This document shows positions 31,450-41,402 of a stretch of 64,000 bases of DNA, piece by piece (position 1 is the first letter of the stretch; each line of letters begins with the position of its first letter). Source of the stretch: DAOUBF01 sp034432795 (GTDB taxonomy: Bacteria > Chloroflexota > Anaerolineae > DSLN01); contig DAOUBF010000006.1 of the NCBI GenBank assembly GCA_034432795.1, forward strand, positions 1 to 64,000, in the 5' to 3' direction. The notes under the pieces were generated by a model. The model was not told the origin of the DNA. It saw nothing but the letters and a program-made list of their open reading frames with translations, and did no database searches. The position numbers and the translations under genes were made by a program.

Positions 31450-33525
31450 ATGTTGCAGACAGTCTCTCAAAGTTTCTCCGGGTTCCTAGAGTTCCTAGGG
31501 AACAAGCTCCGCTTCCTTATCCCGGCGGCCCTCATCCTGCCCCTGGCCTATGGCCCGCTGACCGCGCCTGGGCACCAGGGGCAGGCGCCTGTGGTGGACA
31601 CGATCATCGTGCTGGACACCACCGCCTCTATGCGTGGCATCGGCGGCTCCAAAAACATCTGGGACCAGGTGCGGGCCACCGTGCTGGCCCTGGTGGAGGC
31701 GCTGCCGGACGGCACCCGCATTGCCATTGTCCCCTTTGACCAGGGGCCGCGCCTGGACCGCGTCTTCCCCCCGCTGCCTGCGGGGAGCACCGAACTGCAC
31801 CCCAAGGCCCTGGATGCCCAGGTGCGCGCCGAACTGCACAGCTACTTCAATAGCCTCCCCGCCGACGGCCAGCGCACCTGGATTTACGAAGCGGTGGAGT
31901 ATGCCCTGAACCGCCTGCGCGACTGGCAGGCCGCTGACCCCGACACCCCACACCGGCCTTCGCTTTTCCTGTACACGGACGGCCTGGACAACGGCCCCCA
32001 TGCCGATACCGACATGAGCAATATCGCCGGGCTGTATCAGGACGCGCGCGCCGGACTGCCTTTCCTGTACGGTTTCTATGGCGACGTGGGCGAGCAATTA
32101 AGCCAGGCTGCGCGCACTCGCCTCACGGAAGCCGGCATTGAGGTGACCACCGGCCTCCCGGCCCGCACGGTCAACGTCCAGCCCGCCAGCCTGGACTTCG
32201 GCGAACTGATGCCAGGGCGCGAGGTCACGCGCACCCTCCGCTTTGACAGCCGCACGCCAACAGTCTATGGCAGCCTGATCCACGTCCGCCTGGACACGAC
32301 TGCGCCCGTGTCCCTCACACTCACCACCTTTCCCTTGCACGAGACGATCGTGATCGGCCTGAAGCCGCTGGGGGTGCCCCAACCCGGCCCGCATCAGGCG
32401 CGCCTGCTCCTCAGCACCGAGGATAATAGCCTGAGCCTCAACCCGCCGCTGGTGGAGGTCCTGTTCCAGTGGCCTGTGCCGACGGCAACACCAACAGCGC
32501 CTCCGCAGGTGACCGAGCTACCGCCCCCACCCACAACGACTCCAACACCGAACCTGCCCACCCCTACGGCGGCGCCAACCGTGGAGGCCACTTCACCTGC
32601 GCGTGTGGTGGCCATCGGCTCCAACGAGCGGCTGCCACTTGTGCTTGCCAGCTATGACCTGACCAGCGCCTACCTGCCGCCGGTGGACACGCTCGTGATC
32701 ACGCGGGCGCTGAAGCTGGATTGGCGCGTGGAGCGAGACGACCCGGCGGCAGCCCTCTCCGCCTCTCTTGAGCTTGACCACGCCATTCCGGTGAACCTGC
32801 ACGTCCCGGAGAGCGCCTATCTTCAAACCCGGCCAGATGCGGCCCCCGCCGCCACGCTGGCGCTTCAACCCGATGACCACAGCCTGATCATCGCCCTCAT
32901 CGTCCCGCGCAGCCAGTTGGAGGCGCTGGGCTACGGCAGCCACCCGGTCAGCGGGCGCGTTATCCTCCAGGCGACCCAGACCGAGGTCCGGGGCAGCGTC
33001 TCGCCCCGTTCGGAGAGCGGAAGCTATGAAATTCCCTTCGTCCTGGAGGTCAGCCGTTCTCTGCCCGCGACCCTGTGGATCACGATTGGCTTCGCTGTAC
33101 TGATGGTCGGGGTCATCGGCGGTATCCCGCTCTATCTGCGCCTGGGCATCAAGCGCTTTGCACCGGGCCTGGTGCTCAGTTTGAACGGCAGGCTATTGGG
33201 CCATATGGAGCTGGCCGACTGGCAGAAACAAGGGCGGCCCTTCCCCCACGCCAAACTGACGATTGGCAGCTTCCGGGACGCGGTGGACCTGGGCTGGGGC
33301 GAGGCATACACTGGGGTGGCGGAGTTATTTGCCGATGAGGGGGGGCAACCCTGGCTGCGCCATCGTGGGCGGCGGGGCGTGCGCCTCTATGTGCGCGGGC
33401 AAGAGGTGCGCCCCGGCCAGGCTGTCCGGCTGGGACACCGTGACCCGGTGCGTATCACCGCCGACTCCGCCCAGATCGTCACGGAGCATATTCTGACGGT
33501 GATTGACCGCACCAAACTGGCGTGA
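31450..33525 (+). CDS. Membrane-anchored VWA-domain protein
   Basis: A hydrophobic N-terminal segment (about 20-38) precedes a von Willebrand factor A domain (about 48-235). Its MIDAS reads VVDTIIVLDTTASMRG (D-x-T-x-S rather than D-x-S-x-S), with FLYTDGLDNG supplying the later Asp. A beta-sandwich-like region (240-340) and a Pro/Thr linker (about 345-380, PTPNLPTPTAAPTVE) follow. Then come a region of unknown fold (385-535), a second transmembrane helix (about 538-558, LWITIGFAVLMVGVIGGIPL) and a 130-residue C-terminal beta domain inside the cell. It resembles surface adhesion or chaperone-like VWA proteins, with no known partner here. Confidence 0.82.
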   Translation: MLQTVSQSFSGFLEFLGNKLRFLIPAALILPLAYGPLTAPGHQGQAPVVDTIIVLDTTASMRGIGGSKNIWDQVRATVLALVEALPDGTRIAIVPFDQGPRLDRVFPPLPAGSTELHPKALDAQVRAELHSYFNSLPADGQRTWIYEAVEYALNRLRDWQAADPDTPHRPSLFLYTDGLDNGPHADTDMSNIAGLYQDARAGLPFLYGFYGDVGEQLSQAARTRLTEAGIEVTTGLPARTVNVQPASLDFGELMPGREVTRTLRFDSRTPTVYGSLIHVRLDTTAPVSLTLTTFPLHETIVIGLKPLGVPQPGPHQARLLLSTEDNSLSLNPPLVEVLFQWPVPTATPTAPPQVTELPPPPTTTPTPNLPTPTAAPTVEATSPARVVAIGSNERLPLVLASYDLTSAYLPPVDTLVITRALKLDWRVERDDPAAALSASLELDHAIPVNLHVPESAYLQTRPDAAPAATLALQPDDHSLIIALIVPRSQLEALGYGSHPVSGRVILQATQTEVRGSVSPRSESGSYEIPFVLEVSRSLPATLWITIGFAVLMVGVIGGIPLYLRLGIKRFAPGLVLSLNGRLLGHMELADWQKQGRPFPHAKLTIGSFRDAVDLGWGEAYTGVAELFADEGGQPWLRHRGRRGVRLYVRGQEVRPGQAVRLGHRDPVRITADSAQIVTEHILTVIDRTKLA

Positions 33526-33597
33526 GAATTTCTCATGAAATTCTCATCTTGGATTCATATCTTATTAATGTGATGGATTTATCTTCTAAAGTAGCAA

Positions 33598-33787
33598 GAC
33601 GCTCTGGCATGGGAAGCGCATCCACAACGTCGGGTTGAGAGCAACCAGAGCGTGGCCGTAAAAGATCAACCTCCCTCGTGATCGCTCGACGGCCAAGAGC
33701 CTGCCGCTCAGGGTGGACCGCCCCGCCTCTGAGCGGCCAAGCAGAATCCGAGCCCGCTATCCGCCGGTGGGCTCGGATTCTTTTAAC
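33598..33787 (+). ncRNA. Candidate structured RNA with four hairpins and its own terminator
   Basis: Four successive perfect stems lie in the 230-bp gap after the VWA gene. P1 is 33599-33607 with 33645-33653 (ACGCTCTGG/CCAGAGCGT). P2 is 33653-33659 with 33689-33695 (TGGCCGT/ACGGCCA), containing an inner GATCA/TGATC stem. P3 is 33703-33711 with 33729-33737 (GCCGCTCAG/CTGAGCGGC). P4 is 33744-33755 with 33769-33780, then TTTT. The DNA upstream (33526-33597) is AT-rich and could hold a promoter (TTGGAT, TATTAAT), but spacing is poor. No open reading frame fits. I cannot match it to tmRNA, SRP, RNase P or a known riboswitch. It could also be a long structured 3' UTR. Confidence 0.55.
33744..33785 (+). 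terminator. Rho-independent terminator overlapping the ROK gene tail
   Basis: A perfect 12-bp stem, GAATCCGAGCCC/GGGCTCGGATTC, with a 13-nt loop is followed by TTTT on the plus strand. The right arm doubles as codons for the last residues (ESEPTGG) of the convergent ROK kinase gene. The minus-strand side has no T-run, so it works mainly for the plus-strand transcript. Confidence 0.8.
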
Positions 33788-34728
33788 ACCAGGGCCAGCG
33801 CGCCCAGCAGGCCGACATCATCGCCCAGTGCCGCCTGCACAATAGGTGTGTTCTCCCAATAGACGGGGGACATAGCCAGTTCGCGCACCCGCGCCCGTAT
33901 CGGCTCAAACAGCAGGTCGCCGAGCTGGGTGACGCCGCCGCCGAGGATGACTATGCCGGGGTTGAACAGATGAAGCAATGTGGTGATGCCCTGGCCGATG
34001 TAGCGGGCGGCACGGGTCACCAGGCCAATGGCCACAGGGTCGCCTGCCAGCGCCGCCTTGCCGACGATCTCACCAGTGACGCCAGCGGGGTCCCCTCCGG
34101 CCAGTTCAGCGATGGCCGGCGCCTGGCCCTCCGCTACCAGCGCCGCCGCCTGCCGCCCCAGGGCCGTGCCCGAAGCCACGGCCTCCAGATGCCCATAGCC
34201 GCCACAGCCGCAGCGCGGCCCGTCCGGCTCCACGACGATATGCCCGGCCTCGGCCCCCAGCCCATCCCGCCCCAGGAGCATCCGCCCATCGGTGATAATG
34301 CCGCTGCCGATGCCCGTGCTGATCGTCAGATAGATCACGTCATTGTAGCCGCGCCCCGCGCCGAAGCGGTGCTCGCCCAGCGCGGCCAGGTTGGCATCGT
34401 TGCCAATAGACACCGGATAGCCGAAACGTTCGGCCACCAGATCGCGCAGGGGCACGTTGACCCAGCCGGGCATGTTCGGTGCGCCGATGATCACGCCTGT
34501 GTAGGGGTTGAGCGGGCCGGGGACGGCCAGGCCGATGCCGATGACCTCCTCACCGCCCTCCGGCAGCACCCGCTCAATCAGGCGGTACAGCCGCGCTAGG
34601 ACCGGGCCGAACCCCTCAGCCACGCGCGTGGGGATGCTTTCGCGTTGGAGCATCTGCCCGGTAGGGGAGAAGCGGGCTGCGCGGAGATGGGTGCCGCCAA
34701 TATCCACACAGAGGATAACCTGGCTCAT
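33757..34728 (-). CDS. ROK-family sugar kinase (glucokinase-like)
   Basis: Phosphorylates a hexose with ATP. N-terminal phosphate motif: LCVDIGGTHLRAARF. Sugar-binding region: SIGNDANLAALGEHRFGAGR. Zinc region: GHIVVEPDGPRCGCGGYGHLEAVASG-like, in which the usual third Cys (GCxE) is His (GHLE). The C-terminal PGIVILGGGVTQLGDLL is typical. The length of 323 residues matches glucokinases of the ROK group; NAGC-like or allose kinase activity cannot be excluded. The start overlaps the moaA stop by 4 bp, though the two functions seem unrelated. Confidence 0.9.
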   Translation of the reverse strand: MSQVILCVDIGGTHLRAARFSPTGQMLQRESIPTRVAEGFGPVLARLYRLIERVLPEGGEEVIGIGLAVPGPLNPYTGVIIGAPNMPGWVNVPLRDLVAERFGYPVSIGNDANLAALGEHRFGAGRGYNDVIYLTISTGIGSGIITDGRMLLGRDGLGAEAGHIVVEPDGPRCGCGGYGHLEAVASGTALGRQAAALVAEGQAPAIAELAGGDPAGVTGEIVGKAALAGDPVAIGLVTRAARYIGQGITTLLHLFNPGIVILGGGVTQLGDLLFEPIRARVRELAMSPVYWENTPIVQAALGDDVGLLGALALVLKESEPTGG

Positions 34729-35705
34729 CCACCGATCTGGGACATCACCCGTTCCAGGGGGATGACGTTGTGGGCCAGACCGTGCCCCCAGGGTTTGTGC
34801 CAGATCCCCTCGCGGATCAGCGCCTTGATCTCCTCAATCGTCGCGCCCTGACGCAGCGGAGTGAGAAGGTCCACCTCCTTATCGCGCAGCAGGCACAGCC
34901 GCAGGCGGCCATCGGCCGTGAGCCGGGCACGGCTACACGAGGCACAGAAAGGTTGGGTCACAGAACTGATAAAGCCGAGGATGCCGAGGCTTCCCGGCAG
35001 GCGGTAGAGGCGGGCTTCGCCATCCAGGCGGCCACCATCCACAGGCTCCAGTGGCCCCAGCGCCGCCGCGATGCGCTCCATCATCTCTTCTGCGGTAACC
35101 AGGCCCGTCCTGGCAAACTCGGCGACCTCGCCGAAGGGCATCATCTCAATGAAGCGCACCTGCCAGTCGTGGTACAGGGTCAACTGGGCCAGGTCCACGA
35201 CGTCCTCTTCATTATAGCCGCGCATCACGACCGCGTTAAGCTTGATGGGCCCCAGCCCGGCGGCCTCCGCTGCCTCAATCCCGGCCCAAACGTCCTCTAA
35301 ATCGCCCCAGCGGGTGATGCGCCTGAACTTGTCCGGGTTGAGAGTGTCCACGCTGACGTTGACGCGCTGCAAGCCGGCCTGTTTGAGCGGGCGGGCCAGT
35401 TTGGCGAGGAGCACACCGTTGGTCGTCATGGTCACCTGGCGGATGCCGGGCGTATGGGCGATGGTGTGGACGATCTCCACGATGTTGGCGCGGACGGTAG
35501 GCTCGCCCCCGGTCAGGCGAATCTTCTCAAAGCCCAGGTCTGCGCAAGCGCGGACGAGGGTGAAGAGTTCATCGTCTTGCATCAACTCCTTGCGGGGGCG
35601 GAAGGTCATATTCTCCGGCATGCAATAGACGCAGCGCAGGTTACAGCGGTCGGTGAGCGAGACTCGCAGGTAGTTGATATTTCGCCCGAAGCGGTCCAGC
35701 GCCAT
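34725..35705 (-). CDS. moaA: GTP 3',8-cyclase of molybdenum cofactor synthesis
   Basis: A radical-SAM enzyme that makes the first pterin intermediate of Moco. The N-terminal cluster motif is CNLRCVYCMPEN (residues about 22-33), with the SAM GGE in RLTGGEPTVRANIV. The C-terminal cluster cysteines are in PFCASCSRARLTADGRLRLC. The chain ends in the conserved Gly-Gly (MSQIGG), needed for activity in known MoaA. The length of 326 residues is normal. No other moa genes are nearby, so the pathway must continue elsewhere. Confidence 0.95.
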   Translation of the reverse strand: MALDRFGRNINYLRVSLTDRCNLRCVYCMPENMTFRPRKELMQDDELFTLVRACADLGFEKIRLTGGEPTVRANIVEIVHTIAHTPGIRQVTMTTNGVLLAKLARPLKQAGLQRVNVSVDTLNPDKFRRITRWGDLEDVWAGIEAAEAAGLGPIKLNAVVMRGYNEEDVVDLAQLTLYHDWQVRFIEMMPFGEVAEFARTGLVTAEEMMERIAAALGPLEPVDGGRLDGEARLYRLPGSLGILGFISSVTQPFCASCSRARLTADGRLRLCLLRDKEVDLLTPLRQGATIEEIKALIREGIWHKPWGHGLAHNVIPLERVMSQIGG

Positions 35706-35893
35706 AACTTCATTCTAGCACCAGGCAGGGTATTTGTCAATAACCTGTCTGAACTTCAGAGTTGAGCCGGATGACAAAGCGGAGGCCCGCTTTCACGGGT
35801 GTATTCCATATTGGGGGCCGCCCTGCGGTTGAAACCGCGCCTGACAGGCCGGGCGCCCCCCGACATGGAATGGGCAAGGCGGGATAGAATACC

Positions 35894-35950
35894 TGTAGGG
35901 CGGCTTTCCATAGCCGCCGCAGAGCGGCAGGTTTAGAAACCTGCCCTACG
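35894..35950. repeat. 57-bp dispersed palindromic repeat, family D (second full copy)
   Basis: Same nested hairpins as the copy at 27778-27834, with 55 of 57 positions identical (GGCGGCTTTCCATAGCCGCC, then GGCAGGTTTAGAAACCTGCC). On the minus strand it forms the last codons and stop of the small frame at 35933-36079. Confidence 0.9.
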
Positions 35951-36079
35951 CCGGGGAGGGAAACCCGGCCTACTCAGTGTCATCTCCTCGCCCGCCAGCC
36001 GCTGCACCAGCCGCTTCTCCAAGGCGGCCTGCGCGTCTTGTACTATCCTCGTCTTCAGTTCCTGTTGTGCCACGTCCAT
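35933..36079 (-). CDS. Possible small protein ending in repeat DNA
   Basis: Forty-eight codons: MDVAQQELKTRIVQDAQAAL, then EKRLVQRLAGEEMT and a tail (SRPGFPPRRRAGF) from a family D repeat. The first 34 residues look like an amphipathic helix and an AGGAGAG lies 9-11 nt upstream, so it may be the stump of a longer gene. I recognise no family. It is low confidence because it lies in a repeat-bounded block. Confidence 0.35.
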   Translation of the reverse strand: MDVAQQELKTRIVQDAQAALEKRLVQRLAGEEMTLSRPGFPPRRRAGF

Positions 36080-36193
36080 GCTCTGCTCTCTCCTGGTCTC
36101 GTTGTTCTCGTCGTGGTCAGCGTACCACATCTGCCCCGAATATGGAATACACCCTCTTCCACCGCCACACTCTTTCAAACTAGCAGCCTGTGC

Positions 36194-36199
36194 TATAAT
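36194..36199 (+). promoter_or_regulatory. Extended -10 element ahead of the methylmalonyl operon
   Basis: TGCTATAATGG contains a perfect TATAAT with the extended TG two bases upstream. A weak -35 (TTTCAA) lies 15 nt before it. The start of transcription would be near 36206, about 20 nt before the ATG of the acyl-CoA dehydrogenase, which also has AAAGGAGG. This is the only clear promoter for the gene run that ends at 47251. Confidence 0.75.
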
Positions 36200-36226
36200 G
36201 GGATGTGTCACTGAAAGGAGGGGTGT

Positions 36227-37390
36227 ATGGACCTGCAATTGACACCTGAGCATATAGAGATCCGCGATCTCGCCCGCAGATTTGCCCAGAAAGAGATTGC
36301 CCCTATCGCGGCCCACTTTGACGAAACCGGTGAGTTCCCCTATGAGACCGTCAAGAAGATGGGCCAGCTCGGCTTTATGGGCATTGAGGTCCCCGAAGAA
36401 TACGGCGGCGCCGGCCTGGATACGATCTCCTATGTCCTGGTCATGGAGGAGATCAGCAAAGCCGACGCCTCGCACGGCACGATCGTCTCGGTGAACAATT
36501 CGCTGGTGTGCCATGGCCTGCTGCAATTCGGCACCGAGGAACAGAAGCGGAAGTGGCTGGTCCCCGTCGCCAGTGGCCAGTACATCGGCGCCTACTCACT
36601 CACCGAGCCAATGTCCGGCTCGGACGCCGGCAACATGCGTTCGCGGGCCGTGCGCGACGGCGACTTCTACATCATCAACGGGCGCAAGTCCTGGGTCACC
36701 AGCGGCCCAGTCGCCGATGTGATCATCCTCTTCACCATGACCCAGCCCGAAAAGCGGCACCATGGCATCACCGCCTTCATCATTGACCCCAAACAGCCGG
36801 GCCTGACCCGCGGCAAGGTGGAACCCAAGCTGGGCATTCGCGCTTCGGCCACCTGCGAACTCGTCTTTGAGGATTACCGCTGCCCGGTGGAAAACCGCCT
36901 GGGCGAGGAGGGCCAGGGGTTCAAAATCGCCATGACTATCCTGGATGCCGGGCGCATTGGCATCGCGGCCCAGGCGCTGGGCATCGCCGAGGCTGCCTAC
37001 GAGGCCTCGGTCAAATGGTGCCAGGAGCGCGAAGCCTTCGGCAAGAAGATCGGCGAGTTCCAGGGCCTGCAGTGGATACTGGCCGATATGAAGACGCGCA
37101 TTGAAGCCGCCCGCCTGCTTATCTATAACGCCGCGCTGGCCAAAGAGCGCTCCAAGCGCACCGGCGAGCGCTACACGCTGGAAGCCTCTATGGCCAAGCT
37201 CTACGCCTCCGAGATGGCCAACTGGGTTACATATAAGGCGGTGCAAATTCACGCCGGGATGGGCTATAGCAAAGAGATGCCCATTGAGCGCTATTTCCGC
37301 GATGCCAAGATCACCGAAATCTACGAAGGGACGAGCGAGATTCAGCGGCTGGTGATCGCACGGCATATCCTGGGAGACCTAGCGAGGTGA
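36227..37390 (+). CDS. Acyl-CoA dehydrogenase (short/branched-chain type)
   Basis: A flavoprotein of 387 residues that oxidises acyl-CoA to enoyl-CoA. Motifs are GAYSLTEPMSGSDAGNMRSR, WVTSGPVADVIILFTMTQ and YEGTSEIQRLVIARHIL, with the catalytic Glu in YEGTSE. It resembles butyryl-CoA or isovaleryl-CoA dehydrogenases. AAAGGAGG precedes the ATG. As the first gene of an operon with propionyl-CoA carboxylase and methylmalonyl-CoA mutase, it probably feeds breakdown of odd-chain or branched-chain acids. It is a paralogue of the gene at 13883-15028, with a more typical YEGTSE motif (IGEGTSE there). Confidence 0.94.
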   Translation: MDLQLTPEHIEIRDLARRFAQKEIAPIAAHFDETGEFPYETVKKMGQLGFMGIEVPEEYGGAGLDTISYVLVMEEISKADASHGTIVSVNNSLVCHGLLQFGTEEQKRKWLVPVASGQYIGAYSLTEPMSGSDAGNMRSRAVRDGDFYIINGRKSWVTSGPVADVIILFTMTQPEKRHHGITAFIIDPKQPGLTRGKVEPKLGIRASATCELVFEDYRCPVENRLGEEGQGFKIAMTILDAGRIGIAAQALGIAEAAYEASVKWCQEREAFGKKIGEFQGLQWILADMKTRIEAARLLIYNAALAKERSKRTGERYTLEASMAKLYASEMANWVTYKAVQIHAGMGYSKEMPIERYFRDAKITEIYEGTSEIQRLVIARHILGDLAR

Positions 37391-37391
37391 C

Positions 37392-38420
37392 ATGAAAGCC
37401 GTCCTCTTCTATGAACACGGGGGGCCGGAGGTCCTGCGCTACGAGGACTTCCCCACGCCGGAACCCGGCCCGGAAGATGTCCTGATCCAGGTCAAAGCCG
37501 CTGCCCTCAACCGGCTGGACCTGTTCGTGCGCCAGGGCTGGCCGGGCCTTAAGCTGGCTTATCCGCATATCCCCGGCGCGGACGCTGCCGGGGTCGTCGT
37601 TGCCGTTGGTGAGCGCGTCCAGGACGTGGCGCCGGGCGACCGCGTCGTGGTCAACCCCACGCTCAGTTGCGGGCACTGCGAGTTCTGTATGCGCGGCGAG
37701 GACCAACTGTGCGCCGATTTTCGCCTGCTAGGCGAACACGTGCGCGGCAGCTATGCTGAATACCTGGCCGTGCCCGCCCGCAACGTCGTCCAGGTCCCCG
37801 ACGGCTTTCCTTTTGAAGAGGCCGCCGCTGCCGGGCTGGTTTACGTGACCGCCTGGCATTCGCTGGTCACTCTGGGCCATGTCCGCCCTGGCGAGACGGT
37901 GCTCGTCGTGGGGGCAGGCGGTGGCGTGAACACCGCTTATATCCAGATCGCCAAACTGGCTGGCGCCACCGTCTATGTCGTAGGCTCCAGCGCAGAGAAA
38001 CTGGAGCGGGCACGTGCGCTGGGCGCGGATGTACTCATTGACCGCAGCCAGGAGGACTGGTCCAGGGCAGTCTTCCTGAGAACCAACAAGCGCGGCGTGG
38101 ACATTGTGGTGGACAACGTCGGCCAGGCGACCTGGTTCGGCAGCATCCGCGCCCTGCGCAAGGGCGGGCGCATGCTCGTCGTCGGTAACACCAGCGGCCC
38201 CAAATTTGACCTGGACATCCGCTATATCTTCGCCAAGCACCTGAACATTATCGGCAGCACAATGGGCTCGCGCAGCGACTTCGCCACGGTGATGGGGCTG
38301 GTGTTCGCGGGCAAACTGCGCTCCATTGTGGACACGGTCATGCCGTTATCCCAGGCCCGTGCGGCGCACGAGCGTCTGGCCTCGCAAGAGCACTTCGGCA
38401 AGATCGTGCTGGTCCCATAG
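37392..38420 (+). CDS. Zinc-type medium-chain dehydrogenase/reductase
   Basis: The 342 residues form the MDR fold. The catalytic domain opens MKAVLFYEHGGPEVLRYEDF and has the structural zinc cysteines in CGHCEFCMRGEDQLC. The NAD(P) site is VLVVGAGGGVNTAYIQIAKL with the acidic/basic switch near VGSSAEKLERA. The usual first catalytic Cys is replaced by Asn/Arg (ALNRLDLFVRQG), as in some quinone oxidoreductase-like and alcohol dehydrogenase-like members, so catalytic zinc may be lacking. It lies one base after the dehydrogenase stop, so it is tightly linked. The substrate is unknown; a CoA-derived enoyl or alcohol is possible. Confidence 0.85.
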   Translation: MKAVLFYEHGGPEVLRYEDFPTPEPGPEDVLIQVKAAALNRLDLFVRQGWPGLKLAYPHIPGADAAGVVVAVGERVQDVAPGDRVVVNPTLSCGHCEFCMRGEDQLCADFRLLGEHVRGSYAEYLAVPARNVVQVPDGFPFEEAAAAGLVYVTAWHSLVTLGHVRPGETVLVVGAGGGVNTAYIQIAKLAGATVYVVGSSAEKLERARALGADVLIDRSQEDWSRAVFLRTNKRGVDIVVDNVGQATWFGSIRALRKGGRMLVVGNTSGPKFDLDIRYIFAKHLNIIGSTMGSRSDFATVMGLVFAGKLRSIVDTVMPLSQARAAHERLASQEHFGKIVLVP

Positions 38421-38426
38421 GTCACC

Positions 38427-38860
38427 GTGAGCAACGCACAGGGACAGCAAGGGCGCAGGCCACTCCGCCTTGTGGCATTAAGCGGGTTCATCGCCGCGCT
38501 CGGTCTGCTTGACCTGGCCCGAATGCTCCAGGCACTGCTGCAAAGCAGCTTCCTGATCGCACTGCAGCTCTCCATCTCGCCTTTCCTCCTGGCCTGGGTC
38601 AATGGCGTCTGGGCGCTTGTGCTCCTGGGCTGCGCCCTGGGCCTGTGGCGGCGGCGCCCCTGGGCACGTCGCGCCACCGCCATCGCCGTGCCGCTCCACG
38701 CGCTGACCTTCCTGGGCCTGCAACTGGCCTCCGCCCGCTCGGACTTCGCCCGCCAGGCCCTGCCCGCTGCGCTCCTGGAGGCTGGCGTAACCATCCTGGT
38801 TGTTTGGGTGTTGTTATCCTTGCCAGGCACAAAACGTGCTTTCACCACAACGGATCAGCT

Positions 38861-38864
<4 letters not shown>
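38427..38864 (+). CDS. Small four-helix membrane protein
   Basis: The 145 residues show four hydrophobic stretches (LVALSGFIAALGLLDLARML, AWVNGVWALVLLGCALGLW, AIAVPLHALTFLGLQLA, ALLEAGVTILVVWVLLSL). I recognise no domain of known function. The GTG start lies 6 bp after the MDR gene and the stop overlaps the carboxyltransferase start by 4 bp (ATGA), so it is an integral part of this operon. It might be a membrane anchor or an integral envelope protein; no evidence decides. Confidence 0.7.
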
Positions 38865-40411
<1,547 letters not shown>

Positions 40412-40505
40412 TGTCTTACCCGCCCCGGTGCCGAGCCGGGGCGCTTCGTGCGGGCTTGACCAGGGGTAAGGCACGATGTATGATCACGTTTTGCAGGAGG
40501 TATCT

Positions 40506-40739
40506 ATGACGGTGTATCAGTTTACTGTGGTGATTGAGCCAGATGAGGGGGGGTATCATGCCTATGTCCCAGCCCTACCGGGCTGTCACAGCTTCGGAGA
40601 CACAATAGATGAAGCGCGCGCCAACATCGCGGAGGCAATTGAACTCCACATCGAGAGCATGAAGCAAGATGGGGAAGCTATCCCGATTGAAAGCGAGCCT
40701 CTGATTATTACACGTCTATCGGTGCCACTGGCCGCATGA
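40506..40739 (+). CDS. HicB-like antitoxin
   Basis: The 77 residues form a partially degraded RNase H-fold HicB domain: YQFTVVIEPDEGGYHAYVPA, then PGCHSFGDTIDEARANIAEA. The C-terminal DNA-binding part found in longer HicB proteins is missing, as in many short members. The ATG at 40506 has AGGAGG 6 nt upstream. It lies directly before HicA with a 4-bp overlap; antitoxin-first order is common. The pair is inserted in the carboxylase operon. Confidence 0.9.
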   Translation: MTVYQFTVVIEPDEGGYHAYVPALPGCHSFGDTIDEARANIAEAIELHIESMKQDGEAIPIESEPLIITRLSVPLAA

Positions 40740-40969
40740 GCGAAAAGCTGCCACGGGTTGATGCACAGCAGTTGGTTCGAGCGCTGAAACGTGCAGGTTT
40801 TAAAGAACAACGACAGCGTGGTAGCCACTTACATATGCGACGCGAATCTGATGGCAAACGAGTGACTATACCGATTCATAAAGGACGGCAGATACCTATA
40901 GGCACGCTACGGGCCATTCTTCGCGATGCGGACATCAACATTGAGGAATTTCGGAGACTATTATTGTAA
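40736..40969 (+). CDS. HicA-like mRNA interferase toxin
   Basis: The 77 residues match the double-stranded RNA-binding-like HicA fold: LPRVDAQQLVRALKRAGFKE, the catalytic His in QRQRGSHLHMRR, and HKGRQIPIGTLRAILRDADI. HicA cleaves mRNA when free of HicB. It lacks nothing obvious and is probably active. It overlaps hicB by 4 bp. A 190-bp gap without recognisable genes follows (40970-41159). Confidence 0.92.
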   Translation: MSEKLPRVDAQQLVRALKRAGFKEQRQRGSHLHMRRESDGKRVTIPIHKGRQIPIGTLRAILRDADINIEEFRRLLL

Positions 40970-41159
40970 TGAGCTGGGATATGATTCTCATCCAGCCTGG
41001 GAGCAACTGCGACCGGCTTATCTCTACAATTGAGTTTAACACAGGCCGGGCATCCAGACCAAGTGAGTGCACACTTGGAAGGTGATGCACGGACGAAGCG
41101 CAAAGATGAGTATTCAGATGGGTGAAAGATCCCCATCTTGAGTTCATGAAAGAGGTGCA

Positions 41160-41402
41160 ATGATGGATTGGAGGGAACGAATCTCTGTTGACCCATCCGT
41201 ATGTCACGGCAAGGCGTGCATTAAAGGCACGCGCATTATGGTATCGGTGATCCTGGACAATTTAGCGGCGGGAGTTAGCGAAGAAGAGATCTTGAAAAGT
41301 TACCCTTCTCTAACCCCTGAGGACATCCAGGCTGCGATAGCTTATGCTGCCGAACTTGCCCGAGAGCGATTGGTACCGCTGGCCGTTGGGACAGGGCAAT
41401 GA
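41160..41402 (+). CDS. DUF433 family antitoxin-like protein
   Basis: The 80 residues match DUF433: RISVDPSVCHGKACIKGTRI, then VILDNLAAGVSEEEILKSYP and LTPEDIQAAIAYAAE. The family has an HTH-like fold and is regularly paired with a PIN-like DUF5615 toxin, as here (4-bp overlap, ATGA). AGAGGTG lies just before the ATG. It should bind the operon promoter and its partner. Confidence 0.9.
   Translation: MMDWRERISVDPSVCHGKACIKGTRIMVSVILDNLAAGVSEEEILKSYPSLTPEDIQAAIAYAAELARERLVPLAVGTGQ

Larger units (their letters stand above)
35797..36154. repeat. Region bounded by a 21-bp inverted repeat
   Basis: GGGTGTATTCCATATTGGGGG (35797-35817) and its near-perfect inverse (36134-36154, one mismatch) enclose 358 bp. 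Inside lie a family D 57-bp repeat (35894-35950) and a short reading frame (35933-36079). The end word resembles the start of family G (GGTGTATTTCAATTTTGGGG). This could be a small non-autonomous mobile element, but no target-site duplication is clear. Confidence 0.6.

Noticed and set aside
33598..33787. Known RNA class (tmRNA, SRP RNA, RNase P, 6S) for the hairpin region
   Set aside because: No tRNA-like end, no SRP apical loop, no RNase P core, and not a single long rod as in 6S; left as an unassigned candidate.
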